Source of the DNA: Methylotenera_A sp036675645
GTDB lineage: Bacteria; Pseudomonadota; Gammaproteobacteria; Burkholderiales; Methylophilaceae
Assembly (NCBI GenBank): GCA_036675645.1
Contig: JAKFEP010000080.1
Span: 1-8,562, forward strand
Direction: 5' to 3'
DNA: 8,562 bases
Shown here: positions 1 through 6,665 of the stretch, one piece after another
Position numbering within the stretch: the first letter of the stretch is position 1
Layout of the letters: each line of letters begins with the position of its first letter
Program-made: the position numbers and the translations under genes
Notes under the pieces: model-generated
Told to the model about the DNA's origin: nothing
Seen by the model: the letters and a program-made list of their open reading frames with translations, nothing else
The model's database searches: none

Positions 1-26
1 GACCTACTAAATATGACCTACTAAAT
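1..26. repeat. Two tandem copies of a 12-bp direct repeat at the left window edge
   Basis: The 12-mer gacctactaaat occurs at 1-12 and again at 15-26, separated by the two bases at, so the period is 14 bp. The core cctacta appears a third time at 43-49, inside the last codons of the ZIP transporter gene. The repeat lies directly 3' of that gene's stop codon. No hairpin is visible, so it does not look like an intrinsic terminator. The array may continue to the left outside the window. Its function is unknown. Confidence 0.6.
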
Positions 27-926
27 TTAATGTAACCAAACGCCTACTAGCCAAACCGTCGCCACACCTAAGCCGATTAAACTAAGCTGTGAAATAGTGG
101 CGTTAAGCTCAGTACGTTTGTGTAAACTGGGGATTAGATCGGCAACAGCCACATACAGCAAACTCGCGGCGGCCAGCCCTAAAATATAAGGGATTGCTCC
201 AGTTGCTTGCTGCAAGAAATAATACGCCAACACTGCACCCAGCAAGGTGGCTAAACTACTGCCTAAGTTAAACCATAAGGCTTTTTTCTTGCTGTAGCCT
301 GAGTGCAGTAAAATGAGAAAGTCGCCTACTTCTTGCGGGATTTCGTGCGCAATAATTGCCAACGCAGTCACAATACCCACTTTTATGTCCACCATAAATG
401 CTGATGCAATCAATACGCCATCCACAAAATTGTGAAAAGTATCCCCTATTAAAATCATAGTGGCGCTTCTGCCGTCATCATGCGAGTGAATATGTGCTTG
501 AGGTCTAGCAGAAATATTCGGTTGCAGCTTTAAAACGGGTTTAAATTTAGTGGTAGTGACTAGACTTGTATTGTCACAGACCGCATTCTCAGGGCAATGC
601 GCATCATCATGCGGCGCGTGCACTTCGCAGTGGTCACCATGACAATGGCGCCATATCACCAGCTTTTCTAGTGCAAAAAATAGCAATATGCCGATTAACA
701 CAGTGCCTGTCACGGCTTGCACACTGCTAGCGTGCTCAATTGCCTCTGGCAGAATCTCTAAAAATACCGCACCCAACATAGCGCCTATGGCATAGCTAAT
801 TAACACAGGCAAGCCTGCACGGCTAATATTAAGTGACACCAATGCCGCGCCAGACACGCTTAGCACACCACCCAGCAAGCTAAAGAGCGTAATCCAAGTA
901 ATTATAGAGAGTTCGGGAAGGTTCAT
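27..926 (-). CDS. ZIP-family divalent metal (zinc/iron) transporter with His/Cys-rich loop
   Basis: This 299-residue inner-membrane protein should carry Zn2+ or related divalent cations (Fe2+, Mn2+) into the cytoplasm. About eight hydrophobic segments are visible, near residues 9-31, 38-60, 72-92, 155-178, 183-206, 216-238, 243-266 and 277-298. The two ZIP metal-site motifs are intact: HNFVDG at 165-170 in segment 4 and HEIPQE at 194-199 in segment 5. Between segments 3 and 4 lies a long loop with a His/Cys cluster at about 94-117 (HCHGDHC and following) and HIHSH at 145-149. In this family such a loop typically binds or senses metal on the cytoplasmic side. The ATG at 924-926 is followed directly by a plausible N-terminal segment, but no strong ribosome binding site precedes it. 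The gene lies 67 bp downstream of pgeF, far enough to have its own promoter. Family assignment is firm; the metal is not determinable from sequence, so no symbol is given. Confidence 0.93.
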   Translation of the reverse strand: MNLPELSIITWITLFSLLGGVLSVSGAALVSLNISRAGLPVLISYAIGAMLGAVFLEILPEAIEHASSVQAVTGTVLIGILLFFALEKLVIWRHCHGDHCEVHAPHDDAHCPENAVCDNTSLVTTTKFKPVLKLQPNISARPQAHIHSHDDGRSATMILIGDTFHNFVDGVLIASAFMVDIKVGIVTALAIIAHEIPQEVGDFLILLHSGYSKKKALWFNLGSSLATLLGAVLAYYFLQQATGAIPYILGLAAASLLYVAVADLIPSLHKRTELNATISQLSLIGLGVATVWLVGVWLH

Positions 927-954
927 GCCATGCTAAGTATTTGAAAGGATGCGC

Positions 955-982
955 ATTATATATCAATTAAGCCTGAAATTAA
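955..982 (-). promoter_or_regulatory. Candidate promoter for the ZIP transporter gene
   Basis: On the minus strand a perfect TATAAT -10 element lies at 955-960. A weak -35-like TTAATT lies at 977-982 with a 16-bp spacer. Transcription would start near 948, giving a leader of about 20 nt before the ATG at 926. The -35 match is only 3 of 6, so the call rests on the -10 box and on the size of the gap after pgeF. No recognisable Zur or Fur operator was found. Confidence 0.35.
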
Positions 983-984
983 GC
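965..984 (-). repeat. Direct repeat GCTTAATT x2 upstream of the ZIP gene
   Basis: On the minus strand GCTTAATT occurs at 977-984 and again at 965-972, a 12-bp period. The pair overlaps the candidate -35 and spacer of the ZIP promoter. It could be half of an operator, or chance in an AT-rich gap. Confidence 0.35.
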
Positions 985-993
985 TCGGTCTAA

Positions 994-1746
994 TCAAGCT
1001 AACCAAATGAGCGTTGCCATACGCCCTGTGTCGCTATCGCGACGAAATGAAAAAAAGCGCTCTTCATCAGTGAATGTACAAAAATCTTCATCATATCCGC
1101 CTCCATAAATATCGGTAACACCGACATTATTTAAGCGCTGTGTAGCTAACAGGTAAATATTGGCTAAAAACTTATCACCCTGCAATTTAAACGCACTGGC
1201 GGAATTTTTATCTTTTTCCAAAAAATGCGCACGCACATCTGCGCCCACCTCAAATGCATTTGGGCCAATAGCTGGGCCAAGCCAAGCCATTAAGTTGGCG
1301 GGCTTTATTTGTGCTGCTCCGCAGAGCTCATGGATACAGGCTTCTAGGACACCATCACACAACCCGCGCCAACCTGCGTGCACCGCAGCCACCACGCTGC
1401 CTGCTTTGTCGCACAAGAGCACAGGCAAGCAATCGGCAGTCATAGTCACGCATACTACATTTTTATGTGTGGTAAAACTCGCATCAGCATCTGGCACACA
1501 GGATGTATTAGCGGCATCGATAATCTCTACACCATGCACTTGATTCAGCCAAACCGGCTCGCTAGGTAAAAATTGGCTGAGCAATTGGCGGTTTTGCGCA
1601 ACATGCAAAGGGCTATCTTTGACATGGCTGCCAAAATTTAAGCTGTTATAAGGAGCCGCGCTGTAACCATTGTTGCGTGTGGTCTGCAAAGCATGCACAT
1701 TTAGTGGTGCTGGCCAATTTGGAACGATAAAATCAGGCTTCTTCAT
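994..1746 (-). CDS. pgeF: PgeF/YfiH family enzyme (peptidoglycan editing factor; DUF152/Cu-oxidase_4)
   Basis: This 250-residue cytoplasmic protein has the usual size for the family (E. coli YfiH is about 243). The conserved metal-site residues are present: His71 in LNQVHG, Cys106 in TADCLPVL and His123 in AVHAGWRG. The C-terminal FSFRRDSDTGRM block (232-243) is also a family hallmark. In E. coli, PgeF keeps wrong amino acids such as L-Ser out of position 1 of the UDP-MurNAc peptide. Relatives have been reported as purine nucleoside phosphorylase/adenosine deaminase and as polyphenol oxidase, so older databases call it a laccase-domain protein. Its ATG at 1744-1746 lies inside the last codons of rluD, a 14-bp overlap in another frame, which implies translational coupling. 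The rluD-pgeF order is conserved in many proteobacteria. In E. coli clpB follows; here a ZIP transporter gene does. Confidence 0.93.
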   Translation of the reverse strand: MKKPDFIVPNWPAPLNVHALQTTRNNGYSAAPYNSLNFGSHVKDSPLHVAQNRQLLSQFLPSEPVWLNQVHGVEIIDAANTSCVPDADASFTTHKNVVCVTMTADCLPVLLCDKAGSVVAAVHAGWRGLCDGVLEACIHELCGAAQIKPANLMAWLGPAIGPNAFEVGADVRAHFLEKDKNSASAFKLQGDKFLANIYLLATQRLNNVGVTDIYGGGYDEDFCTFTDEERFFSFRRDSDTGRMATLIWLA

Positions 1747-2848
1747 CTTCTAAATTGCCATCTTCCCACGCTTCGTCGTCACCATCTAAATCAAAATCGC
1801 CATCGTCCTCGCCTACATATAAGCCATTTTCATCCACGCCAAAATCAAACAGCGTTTCATCTACCGGAGGATCTTCATGGCGCATGGCCTCTAACAATAT
1901 TTTCATGTCCTCGGCTAACTCGATTTGCCATTCCATGAATTCGTTGGTTTTTGGGTGAATCAAGCCTAGTTTTACCGCATGTAAAGCTTGCCGGTTAAAG
2001 CCAGAGACCGCCTCCCTTAAAGTTTGCGTCATCAATTTATGCGGAATAATATTGCCAATACCATATACCGGGTCGCCCAACATAGGCGCTTTTAAAAACT
2101 GCATATGTACGCGAATTTGATGGGTGCGACCCGTTTCTAACTGGCAGCGCAAATAGGTATGCACGCCAAAACGCTCTAGTACCTCATAGTGCGTAATAGC
2201 TGGCTTACCTGTACGCGAAATAGCCATTTTAGTACGGGCATGAGAATGCCGACCAATCGGCTGATTAATGGTGCCATTGCGCCACAATTGCCCCCACACA
2301 ATAGCGCGATATTCGCGCTTCACCGTGCGCGCTTGCAGCTGCCGCACCAGACTCGTTTGCGCTTCTAGCGTTTTTGCTACCACCAACAAGCCACTGGTAT
2401 CTTTATCAAGTCGGTGCACAATGCCCGCACGTGGCACATCGTTAAGTTGCGGTGCGTGATGCAATAATGCGTTCAACAATGTGCCGCTCCAATTACCAGC
2501 CGCCGGGTGTACTACCAAACCAGCGGGTTTATTGATCACCAAAATGCTGTCATCTTCAAACACAATATCCAGTGGTATATTTTCTGGCTTGAAGGCATTT
2601 TCTTGGGCATTTTCTGGCGGAGATATCAGGACCTGCTCACCGCCCCATACCTTGGTTTTAGCAGTTGTCCCCTCACCATCCAGAGCCACTAAGCCTGCTT
2701 TAATCCAAGCTTGCAAACGGCTGCGTGAATGTTCCGGCAATAACTGCTGTAAGGCAACATCCAAGCGCTTCCCGCCCAAATCCATTGGGATGCTTAGCAG
2801 AATATTTGCAGGGTTTTCGGTATTGGTTTGCGCTTGTATTTGGGGCAT
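1733..2848 (-). CDS. rluD: 23S rRNA pseudouridine synthase RluD (positions 1911/1915/1917)
   Basis: RluD isomerises uridines 1911, 1915 and 1917 in helix 69 of 23S rRNA, at the intersubunit bridge contacting tRNA and the decoding site. The 371-residue product has an N-terminal S4-like RNA-binding domain (about 25-78, including GGKRLD and SRSRLQAWIK) followed by the RluA-type catalytic domain. The catalytic Asp is D148 in HRLDKDTSGL (145-154). The motifs INKPAGLVVHP (105-115) and LETGRTHQIRVHM (237-249) fit RluD rather than RluA or RluC, as does the block GDPVYG (258-263). The protein is about 45 residues longer than E. coli RluD. The excess is mostly a very acidic tail: 17 of the last 33 residues are Asp or Glu, with no Lys or Arg. 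The start is the ATG at 2846-2848. No clear Shine-Dalgarno sequence precedes it, and Met22 is a less likely alternative. It is divergent from bamD and overlaps pgeF downstream. Confidence 0.95.
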   Translation of the reverse strand: MPQIQAQTNTENPANILLSIPMDLGGKRLDVALQQLLPEHSRSRLQAWIKAGLVALDGEGTTAKTKVWGGEQVLISPPENAQENAFKPENIPLDIVFEDDSILVINKPAGLVVHPAAGNWSGTLLNALLHHAPQLNDVPRAGIVHRLDKDTSGLLVVAKTLEAQTSLVRQLQARTVKREYRAIVWGQLWRNGTINQPIGRHSHARTKMAISRTGKPAITHYEVLERFGVHTYLRCQLETGRTHQIRVHMQFLKAPMLGDPVYGIGNIIPHKLMTQTLREAVSGFNRQALHAVKLGLIHPKTNEFMEWQIELAEDMKILLEAMRHEDPPVDETLFDFGVDENGLYVGEDDGDFDLDGDDEAWEDGNLEDEEA

Positions 2849-2852
2849 CGGT

Positions 2853-2858
2853 TATAAT
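2853..2858 (+). promoter_or_regulatory. -10 element of the likely bamD promoter
   Basis: A perfect TATAAT lies on the plus strand at 2853-2858, 27 bp before the TTG codon of bamD. The best -35 candidate is TTGCGC at 2828-2833 with a long 19-bp spacer, so the upstream half is poor. Transcription would begin near 2865. The -35 region would lie within the first codons of rluD. Confidence 0.45.
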
Positions 2859-2869
2859 AGTGCTAATTA

Positions 2870-2898
2870 ATTTTAGGTATTCGTATTGAAATTGCTAA
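2870..2898 (-). promoter_or_regulatory. Candidate rluD promoter, overlapping the bamD start
   Basis: On the minus strand TTAGCA (2893-2898, 4 of 6 match) and TAAAAT (2870-2875, 5 of 6 match) are separated by exactly 17 bp. Transcription would start near 2863 and give a leader of about 15 nt before the rluD ATG. The -35 box falls inside the first bamD codons, so the two divergent promoters interleave and could interfere with each other. Confidence 0.35.
2875..2877 (+). promoter_or_regulatory. Shine-Dalgarno AGG supporting the TTG start of bamD
   Basis: The AGG at 2875-2877 stands 8 nt before the TTG at 2886-2888, which is good spacing. It is 20 nt before the in-frame ATG at 2898-2900, which is too far. 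It therefore favours the TTG start, although either start gives a usable lipoprotein signal peptide. Confidence 0.4.
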
Positions 2899-3731
2899 TG
2901 AAACGTATTTTACAGCTTTTATTGCCATCGCTTGCCCCTTTATTTCTCAGCCTGTTATTGGGCGCTTGTGCAATTTTTGGTGAGCCGACCGAATTGGACG
3001 AAACCAAAGGCTGGCAGGCTGAACGCATTTACCAGGCTGGCGAAGAAAGAATGATCGACAAAGATTATGATAAAGCTATTGGTTACTTTCAAAAGCTAGA
3101 ATCGCGCTTTCCACATGGTAAATATGCGACTCAAGCACAATTAGAAACTGCTTATGCTTACTACAAAAAAAATGATCCTATCTCTGCTGTCGCGGCGGCT
3201 GATCGCTTTATTAAACTACATCCCAATCACCCTAATGTGGATTACGCCTACTATTTGAAAGGGCTCGCTACCTTTAACGAGCGCGGTATCATTGAAAAAT
3301 ATACCCTGCAGGAAATCAGCGACCGTGATCCAAAAACACTTAAGCTCTCATTTGCCGCTTTTAAAGAACTGACTGACCGCTACCCAAAAAGTCGTTATTA
3401 CAAAGATGCCACGCAGCGTATGGTGTACTTGGTTAATTCACTCTCACAGCACGAGCTGCATGTGGCGCGTTATTACATGAAGCGGCAAGCCTATTTGGCC
3501 GCACTGAATCGCGCTAAATATGTGTTGGAATACTATCCGAACTCAGCCTCAGTAGAAGAAGCGTTGGTGATCAGCGTCAGTGCTTACGACCTAATGGGCT
3601 TGGACGATTTAAAACAAGATACGGTACGCGTGCTTAAAACTAATTACCCTGAAAACCCATTGATAAGCGGTAAAGTAGTAGAAGAGGAACGCGTATGGTG
3701 GAGATTCTGGGAAAGCCTAGAAGACAAATAA
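2886..3731 (+). CDS. bamD: Outer membrane assembly lipoprotein BamD (YfiO)
   Basis: BamD is the essential lipoprotein partner of BamA in the complex that folds beta-barrel proteins into the outer membrane. The product has 281 residues from the TTG at 2886, or 277 from the ATG at 2898. A basic N-terminus and a hydrophobic stretch lead to the lipobox LLGAC, with the lipidated Cys at residue 28 (24 from the ATG). The rest is TPR-type helical repeats: the first is near 45-78 (AERIYQAGEERM, DYDKAIGYFQKLESRFP), followed by repeats around 82-112, 118-167 and 190-255. ARYYMKRQAYLAALNRAKYV (194-213) matches the family's conserved ARYY block. E. coli BamD has 245 residues. This protein has a slightly longer C-terminus ending in a Trp-rich, charged stretch (WWRFWESLEDK). 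It is divergent from rluD, as in E. coli, and convergent with der. Start choice is the only real uncertainty. Confidence 0.95.
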   Translation: MKLLMKRILQLLLPSLAPLFLSLLLGACAIFGEPTELDETKGWQAERIYQAGEERMIDKDYDKAIGYFQKLESRFPHGKYATQAQLETAYAYYKKNDPISAVAAADRFIKLHPNHPNVDYAYYLKGLATFNERGIIEKYTLQEISDRDPKTLKLSFAAFKELTDRYPKSRYYKDATQRMVYLVNSLSQHELHVARYYMKRQAYLAALNRAKYVLEYYPNSASVEEALVISVSAYDLMGLDDLKQDTVRVLKTNYPENPLISGKVVEEERVWWRFWESLEDK

Positions 3732-3759
3732 CAACTACGGTTTAACGTTTTTTGTCTTC
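3720..3759. terminator. Inverted repeat shared by the convergent bamD and der 3' ends
   Basis: GAAGACAAA at 3720-3728 is the exact reverse complement of TTTGTCTTC at 3751-3759, giving a 9-bp stem around a 22-nt loop. Both stop codons lie within the loop. On the plus strand a run of six T follows at about 3765-3770, consistent with a rho-independent terminator for bamD. On the minus strand no T run follows the stem. The stem is AT-rich and the loop large, so it may be weak. Only 10 bp separate the two stop codons. Confidence 0.4.
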
Positions 3760-5175
3760 GGCGTCTTTTTTAGCTTTTAATTCAGCACGTTGCGCCGTTT
3801 TACGGCGGCGCATACTCACAATACCTTCACCAGCTTTACGTTTATTGTCCGGCTCTGCGAATGGGTTGTCACCTTGCTTAAATTGTACGCGTAGCGGTGT
3901 GCCTGTCAGCTGAAATGTCTTACGAAACACACCTTCTAAAAAGCGCTTATAGCTGTCTTTAACGCCATCCACATGGTTGCCATGTACAACTACAATCGGC
4001 GGATTCATGCCGCCTTGATGTGCGTATCTTAACTTAGGTCTCGTACCACGGCTAACTGGTGGTTGATGTTGCGCGACTGCATCAATTAAAACCCTGGTCA
4101 ATTGTGGCGTGGCAAGCTTGGCCATGGCAGCTTTAAATGCACCATCCACAGACAAAAATAACTCAGGCAAGCCTTTTTTGCGCAGCGCAGAAATATAATG
4201 AAATTTAGCAAAATCCAAGAATTTTAGTTTTCTATCAATCTCGTTTTTAATAAACTCGCGCTCATCTTCTTTTAAGCCATCCCACTTGTTGATTGCAACG
4301 ACAAGCGCACGCCCAGCATCCAATATATAAGCCGCTACATGGGCATCTTGCTCTGTAATGCCTTCCTGTGCATCTACCACTAAAATCGCCACATTGGCGT
4401 CTTCAATGGCTTGCATGGTTTTCACTACAGAAAATTTTTCAATGGACTCGAATACACGGCCACGTTTACGGACGCCAGCGGTGTCAATAATAATATAGTT
4501 TTTACCGTTTTTTTCGAGTTCAATTTCTATGGAATCACGAGTGGTGCCAGGCTCGTCAAATGCAATCACGCGCTCCTCACCTAGTAAAGCATTAACCAGG
4601 GTTGATTTACCTACATTCGGACGACCCACAATGGCTATTCTAGGCACTTTATTATTGGGCATTTTTTCGTCTGGGTCAGGCTCAGGAAAATCCTCTAGCG
4701 CCAATTCAATCAAGTCTTTAACGCCTTCACCATGCGCAGATGAAATAGACAATGGCTCGCCAAGGCCTAATTCATGAAAATCTGCCGCTACCACAGCCCG
4801 ATTCATGCCTTCAGTCTTATTCACCGCTAACAATACTGGGCGCTGCGCACGGCGTAATTTATCGGCAATAATAAATTCCTGCGGCGTCATGCCAGCACGA
4901 CCATCGACAATAAAAATCACCACATCGGCTTCATCAATCGCCAGCAGGGTTTGCTTGGCCATTTCTTTTAAAATGCCTGACTCTGCAGTGGGTTCAAAGC
5001 CACCGGTATCAATTACTAAATAGGGTTTGCTGCTGCCAATACCGCGACCATAATGGCGGTCACGTGTGAGGCCAGGTAAGTCCGCTACTAGCGCGTCACG
5101 GCTTTTGGTCAGGCGATTAAAAAGGGTAGATTTGCCAACGTTGGGACGACCAACGAGTACGATAGTAGGAAGCAT
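3742..5175 (-). CDS. der: Ribosome-assembly GTPase Der (EngA)
   Basis: Der is a GTPase with two tandem G domains that acts in maturation of the 50S ribosomal subunit. In this 477-residue protein, G domain 1 has GRPNVGKS at 9-16, DTGG at 56-59, NKTE at 119-122 and SSAHG at 145-149. G domain 2 has GRPNVGKS at 184-191, PGTTRD at 209-214, DTAG at 231-234, NKWD at 296-299 and SAL at 329-331. An acidic linker (EPDPDEK, 165-171) joins them. The C-terminal KH-like domain spans roughly 350-440 and includes KLRYAHQGGMNPP (381-393). A Lys/Arg-rich tail follows, as is common in proteobacterial Der. All nucleotide-binding motifs are intact. The ATG at 5173-5175 begins right before the first beta strand (MLPTIVLVGRP), but no clear ribosome binding site is seen. 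It starts 21 bp after bamB and probably shares its transcript, as in E. coli. Its 3' neighbour is bamD in opposite orientation. Confidence 0.97.
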   Translation of the reverse strand: MLPTIVLVGRPNVGKSTLFNRLTKSRDALVADLPGLTRDRHYGRGIGSSKPYLVIDTGGFEPTAESGILKEMAKQTLLAIDEADVVIFIVDGRAGMTPQEFIIADKLRRAQRPVLLAVNKTEGMNRAVVAADFHELGLGEPLSISSAHGEGVKDLIELALEDFPEPDPDEKMPNNKVPRIAIVGRPNVGKSTLVNALLGEERVIAFDEPGTTRDSIEIELEKNGKNYIIIDTAGVRKRGRVFESIEKFSVVKTMQAIEDANVAILVVDAQEGITEQDAHVAAYILDAGRALVVAINKWDGLKEDEREFIKNEIDRKLKFLDFAKFHYISALRKKGLPELFLSVDGAFKAAMAKLATPQLTRVLIDAVAQHQPPVSRGTRPKLRYAHQGGMNPPIVVVHGNHVDGVKDSYKRFLEGVFRKTFQLTGTPLRVQFKQGDNPFAEPDNKRKAGEGIVSMRRRKTAQRAELKAKKDAEDKKR

Positions 5176-5196
5176 ATGTTTACTGAGGCGCTTTGT

Positions 5197-6636
5197 TTAT
5201 TGCTGCTCTGGGCTAGGCAATCGGATGCCAGGGCCGCTGTTATCTGAACTGCTGGTGTCTGGAAGCAAAATTGAATCATTGTTCTGAAACAAAATGCTGC
5301 GTTCAGAACTGGGCTCTGCTGACGATTCTGGTGCTTGCATATCAGATGGCGCGGTTTCTGACTCTGGAAGTGTCACTTTTACTGGCGCGGACTCTGGGGA
5401 TACTTCAATATCGGGTTTTGAAATCGGAACCGGTTTTGATGAAGGTTTAGCATTGATCTCGTCAATGCTAATCGCATACAAACCACCATCGCGTGTTTCT
5501 GCAATCAATTGATTTGATTTAGTGCCCGCAATCAATGACATCACGGGATTACTGTCTAGCTTGATACGTGCGGCAAATTTGCCTTCGTCACGCGTTAAAA
5601 AGTGTACATACCCCTCTAAATCACCCACCGCAATGACATTGCCCATTGGCAAGGGCGCGGTTAGACGGCGATTTGCCAGCGCCCCTTGTCGCCAAAAAGT
5701 TTTACCAGAAGTGTAATCCAGCGAATAAACTGCACCTAATGTGTGTGAAACAAAAATTTTGCCATCTTCCGTATTTAAACCACTGTAACTTGAAATATCA
5801 CGGTTCCACAACACGCGACCAGACGCACGATCCACTGCTGCAATTTTACCTTGATAGGCAACCGCATATACCAAGGCACCGTCGACCACTGGCAGGCTCG
5901 TAATGTCAGCAATACGCTCAATTTCAGTCACGCCCCTGGGTTGCGCAACAGTAGCTTCCCATATCAACTTGCCGTTATCGGCACGGATAGCCACCATTTT
6001 CCCACCAGCAAAACCCGCGTATACGGCGCCGCTATCGACTACCACGCCCACGCTGCTGCGCAATGTTAGCGCTGGGTTAATCCGTTCGTATACCCATTTT
6101 CGATTACCATCACTGGCATCCAGGCCATAGATACGGTTATCACCAGAACGCGCAATGACGATGCCATCAAAATAACGCGGCACACTTAAAATCTCGCTTG
6201 AAAGCCTAGCTTTCCATACCAGTTTGCCAGATACGTCATAAGCAAATACGTTACCCTTGCTACTGCCCACCAGGACAATTCCAGCACCAACGCCCACTCC
6301 GCCACTAATTGGCTCGCCTACATTCACTTGCCAGATCTGACGACCACTCACTGGGTCTAGCTTGGTAATTTCACCCTCTGTATTGGCTGCATATACTGCA
6401 GTGGAATCAAGCACGGGCGTATAGTCAAATTTTTCGGTTTTTCCTACGTTGCTGGACCAATCCATTTTCACGGCATGTGTTGGCTGGATATCTTCTAATT
6501 CCGCGGGCGGATTAGGCGGCTCTCGGCCAAACACCCTATCGGAAAAACTCTGTTGCAACTCGGTCAAAGTGCTGCAAGCAGTGATGCCAAGCAAGCTTAG
6601 CAGTAAAAATAATCGAAGTGTAGATATGCGTAACAT
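5197..6636 (-). CDS. bamB: Outer membrane assembly lipoprotein BamB (YfgL), with a Pro/Ser/Glu-rich C-terminal tail
   Basis: BamB is a lipid-anchored beta-propeller that binds BamA POTRA domains and aids outer-membrane protein folding. From the ATG at 6634-6636 the product has 479 residues and begins with a textbook lipoprotein signal: MLRISTLR, a Leu-rich core, then ITAC with lipidated Cys21. An in-frame TTG at 6667-6669, overlapping the yfgM stop codon, would add 11 residues and make the signal peptide atypical. Neither start has a good ribosome binding site. Residues about 65-392 hold repeated PQQ-like blades, for example SGRQIWQVNVGEP (97-109), DGNRKWVYE (176-184), NGKLIWEA (221-228), SGRVLWNRDIS (272-282) and SGKTFWRQG (310-318). 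The last 85 residues or so are low-complexity Pro/Ser/Glu with repeated PES, making it much longer than E. coli BamB (392). It lies in the conserved yfgM-bamB-der order. Confidence 0.94.
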   Translation of the reverse strand: MLRISTLRLFLLLSLLGITACSTLTELQQSFSDRVFGREPPNPPAELEDIQPTHAVKMDWSSNVGKTEKFDYTPVLDSTAVYAANTEGEITKLDPVSGRQIWQVNVGEPISGGVGVGAGIVLVGSSKGNVFAYDVSGKLVWKARLSSEILSVPRYFDGIVIARSGDNRIYGLDASDGNRKWVYERINPALTLRSSVGVVVDSGAVYAGFAGGKMVAIRADNGKLIWEATVAQPRGVTEIERIADITSLPVVDGALVYAVAYQGKIAAVDRASGRVLWNRDISSYSGLNTEDGKIFVSHTLGAVYSLDYTSGKTFWRQGALANRRLTAPLPMGNVIAVGDLEGYVHFLTRDEGKFAARIKLDSNPVMSLIAGTKSNQLIAETRDGGLYAISIDEINAKPSSKPVPISKPDIEVSPESAPVKVTLPESETAPSDMQAPESSAEPSSERSILFQNNDSILLPDTSSSDNSGPGIRLPSPEQQ

Positions 6637-6665
6637 AGTGATAGCGATTAGCCTAAACCTTAAAC

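Noticed and set aside
949..956. The palindrome ATGCGCAT upstream of the ZIP gene as a Zur or Fur operator
   Set aside because: It is only 8 bp long and matches neither consensus; such palindromes occur by chance.
927..993. A terminator between pgeF and the ZIP gene
   Set aside because: No stable GC-containing stem followed by a T run was found on the minus strand.
1160..1543. A 127-codon open frame on the plus strand, opposite pgeF
   Set aside because: It is antisense to the conserved PgeF motifs and has no protein family features of its own.
2481..2870. A 129-codon open frame on the plus strand, opposite the 5' part of rluD
   Set aside because: It is antisense to well-conserved RluD sequence, and its composition is Cys/Ser/Pro-rich as expected from a reversed frame. 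No ribosome binding site or family resemblance is seen.
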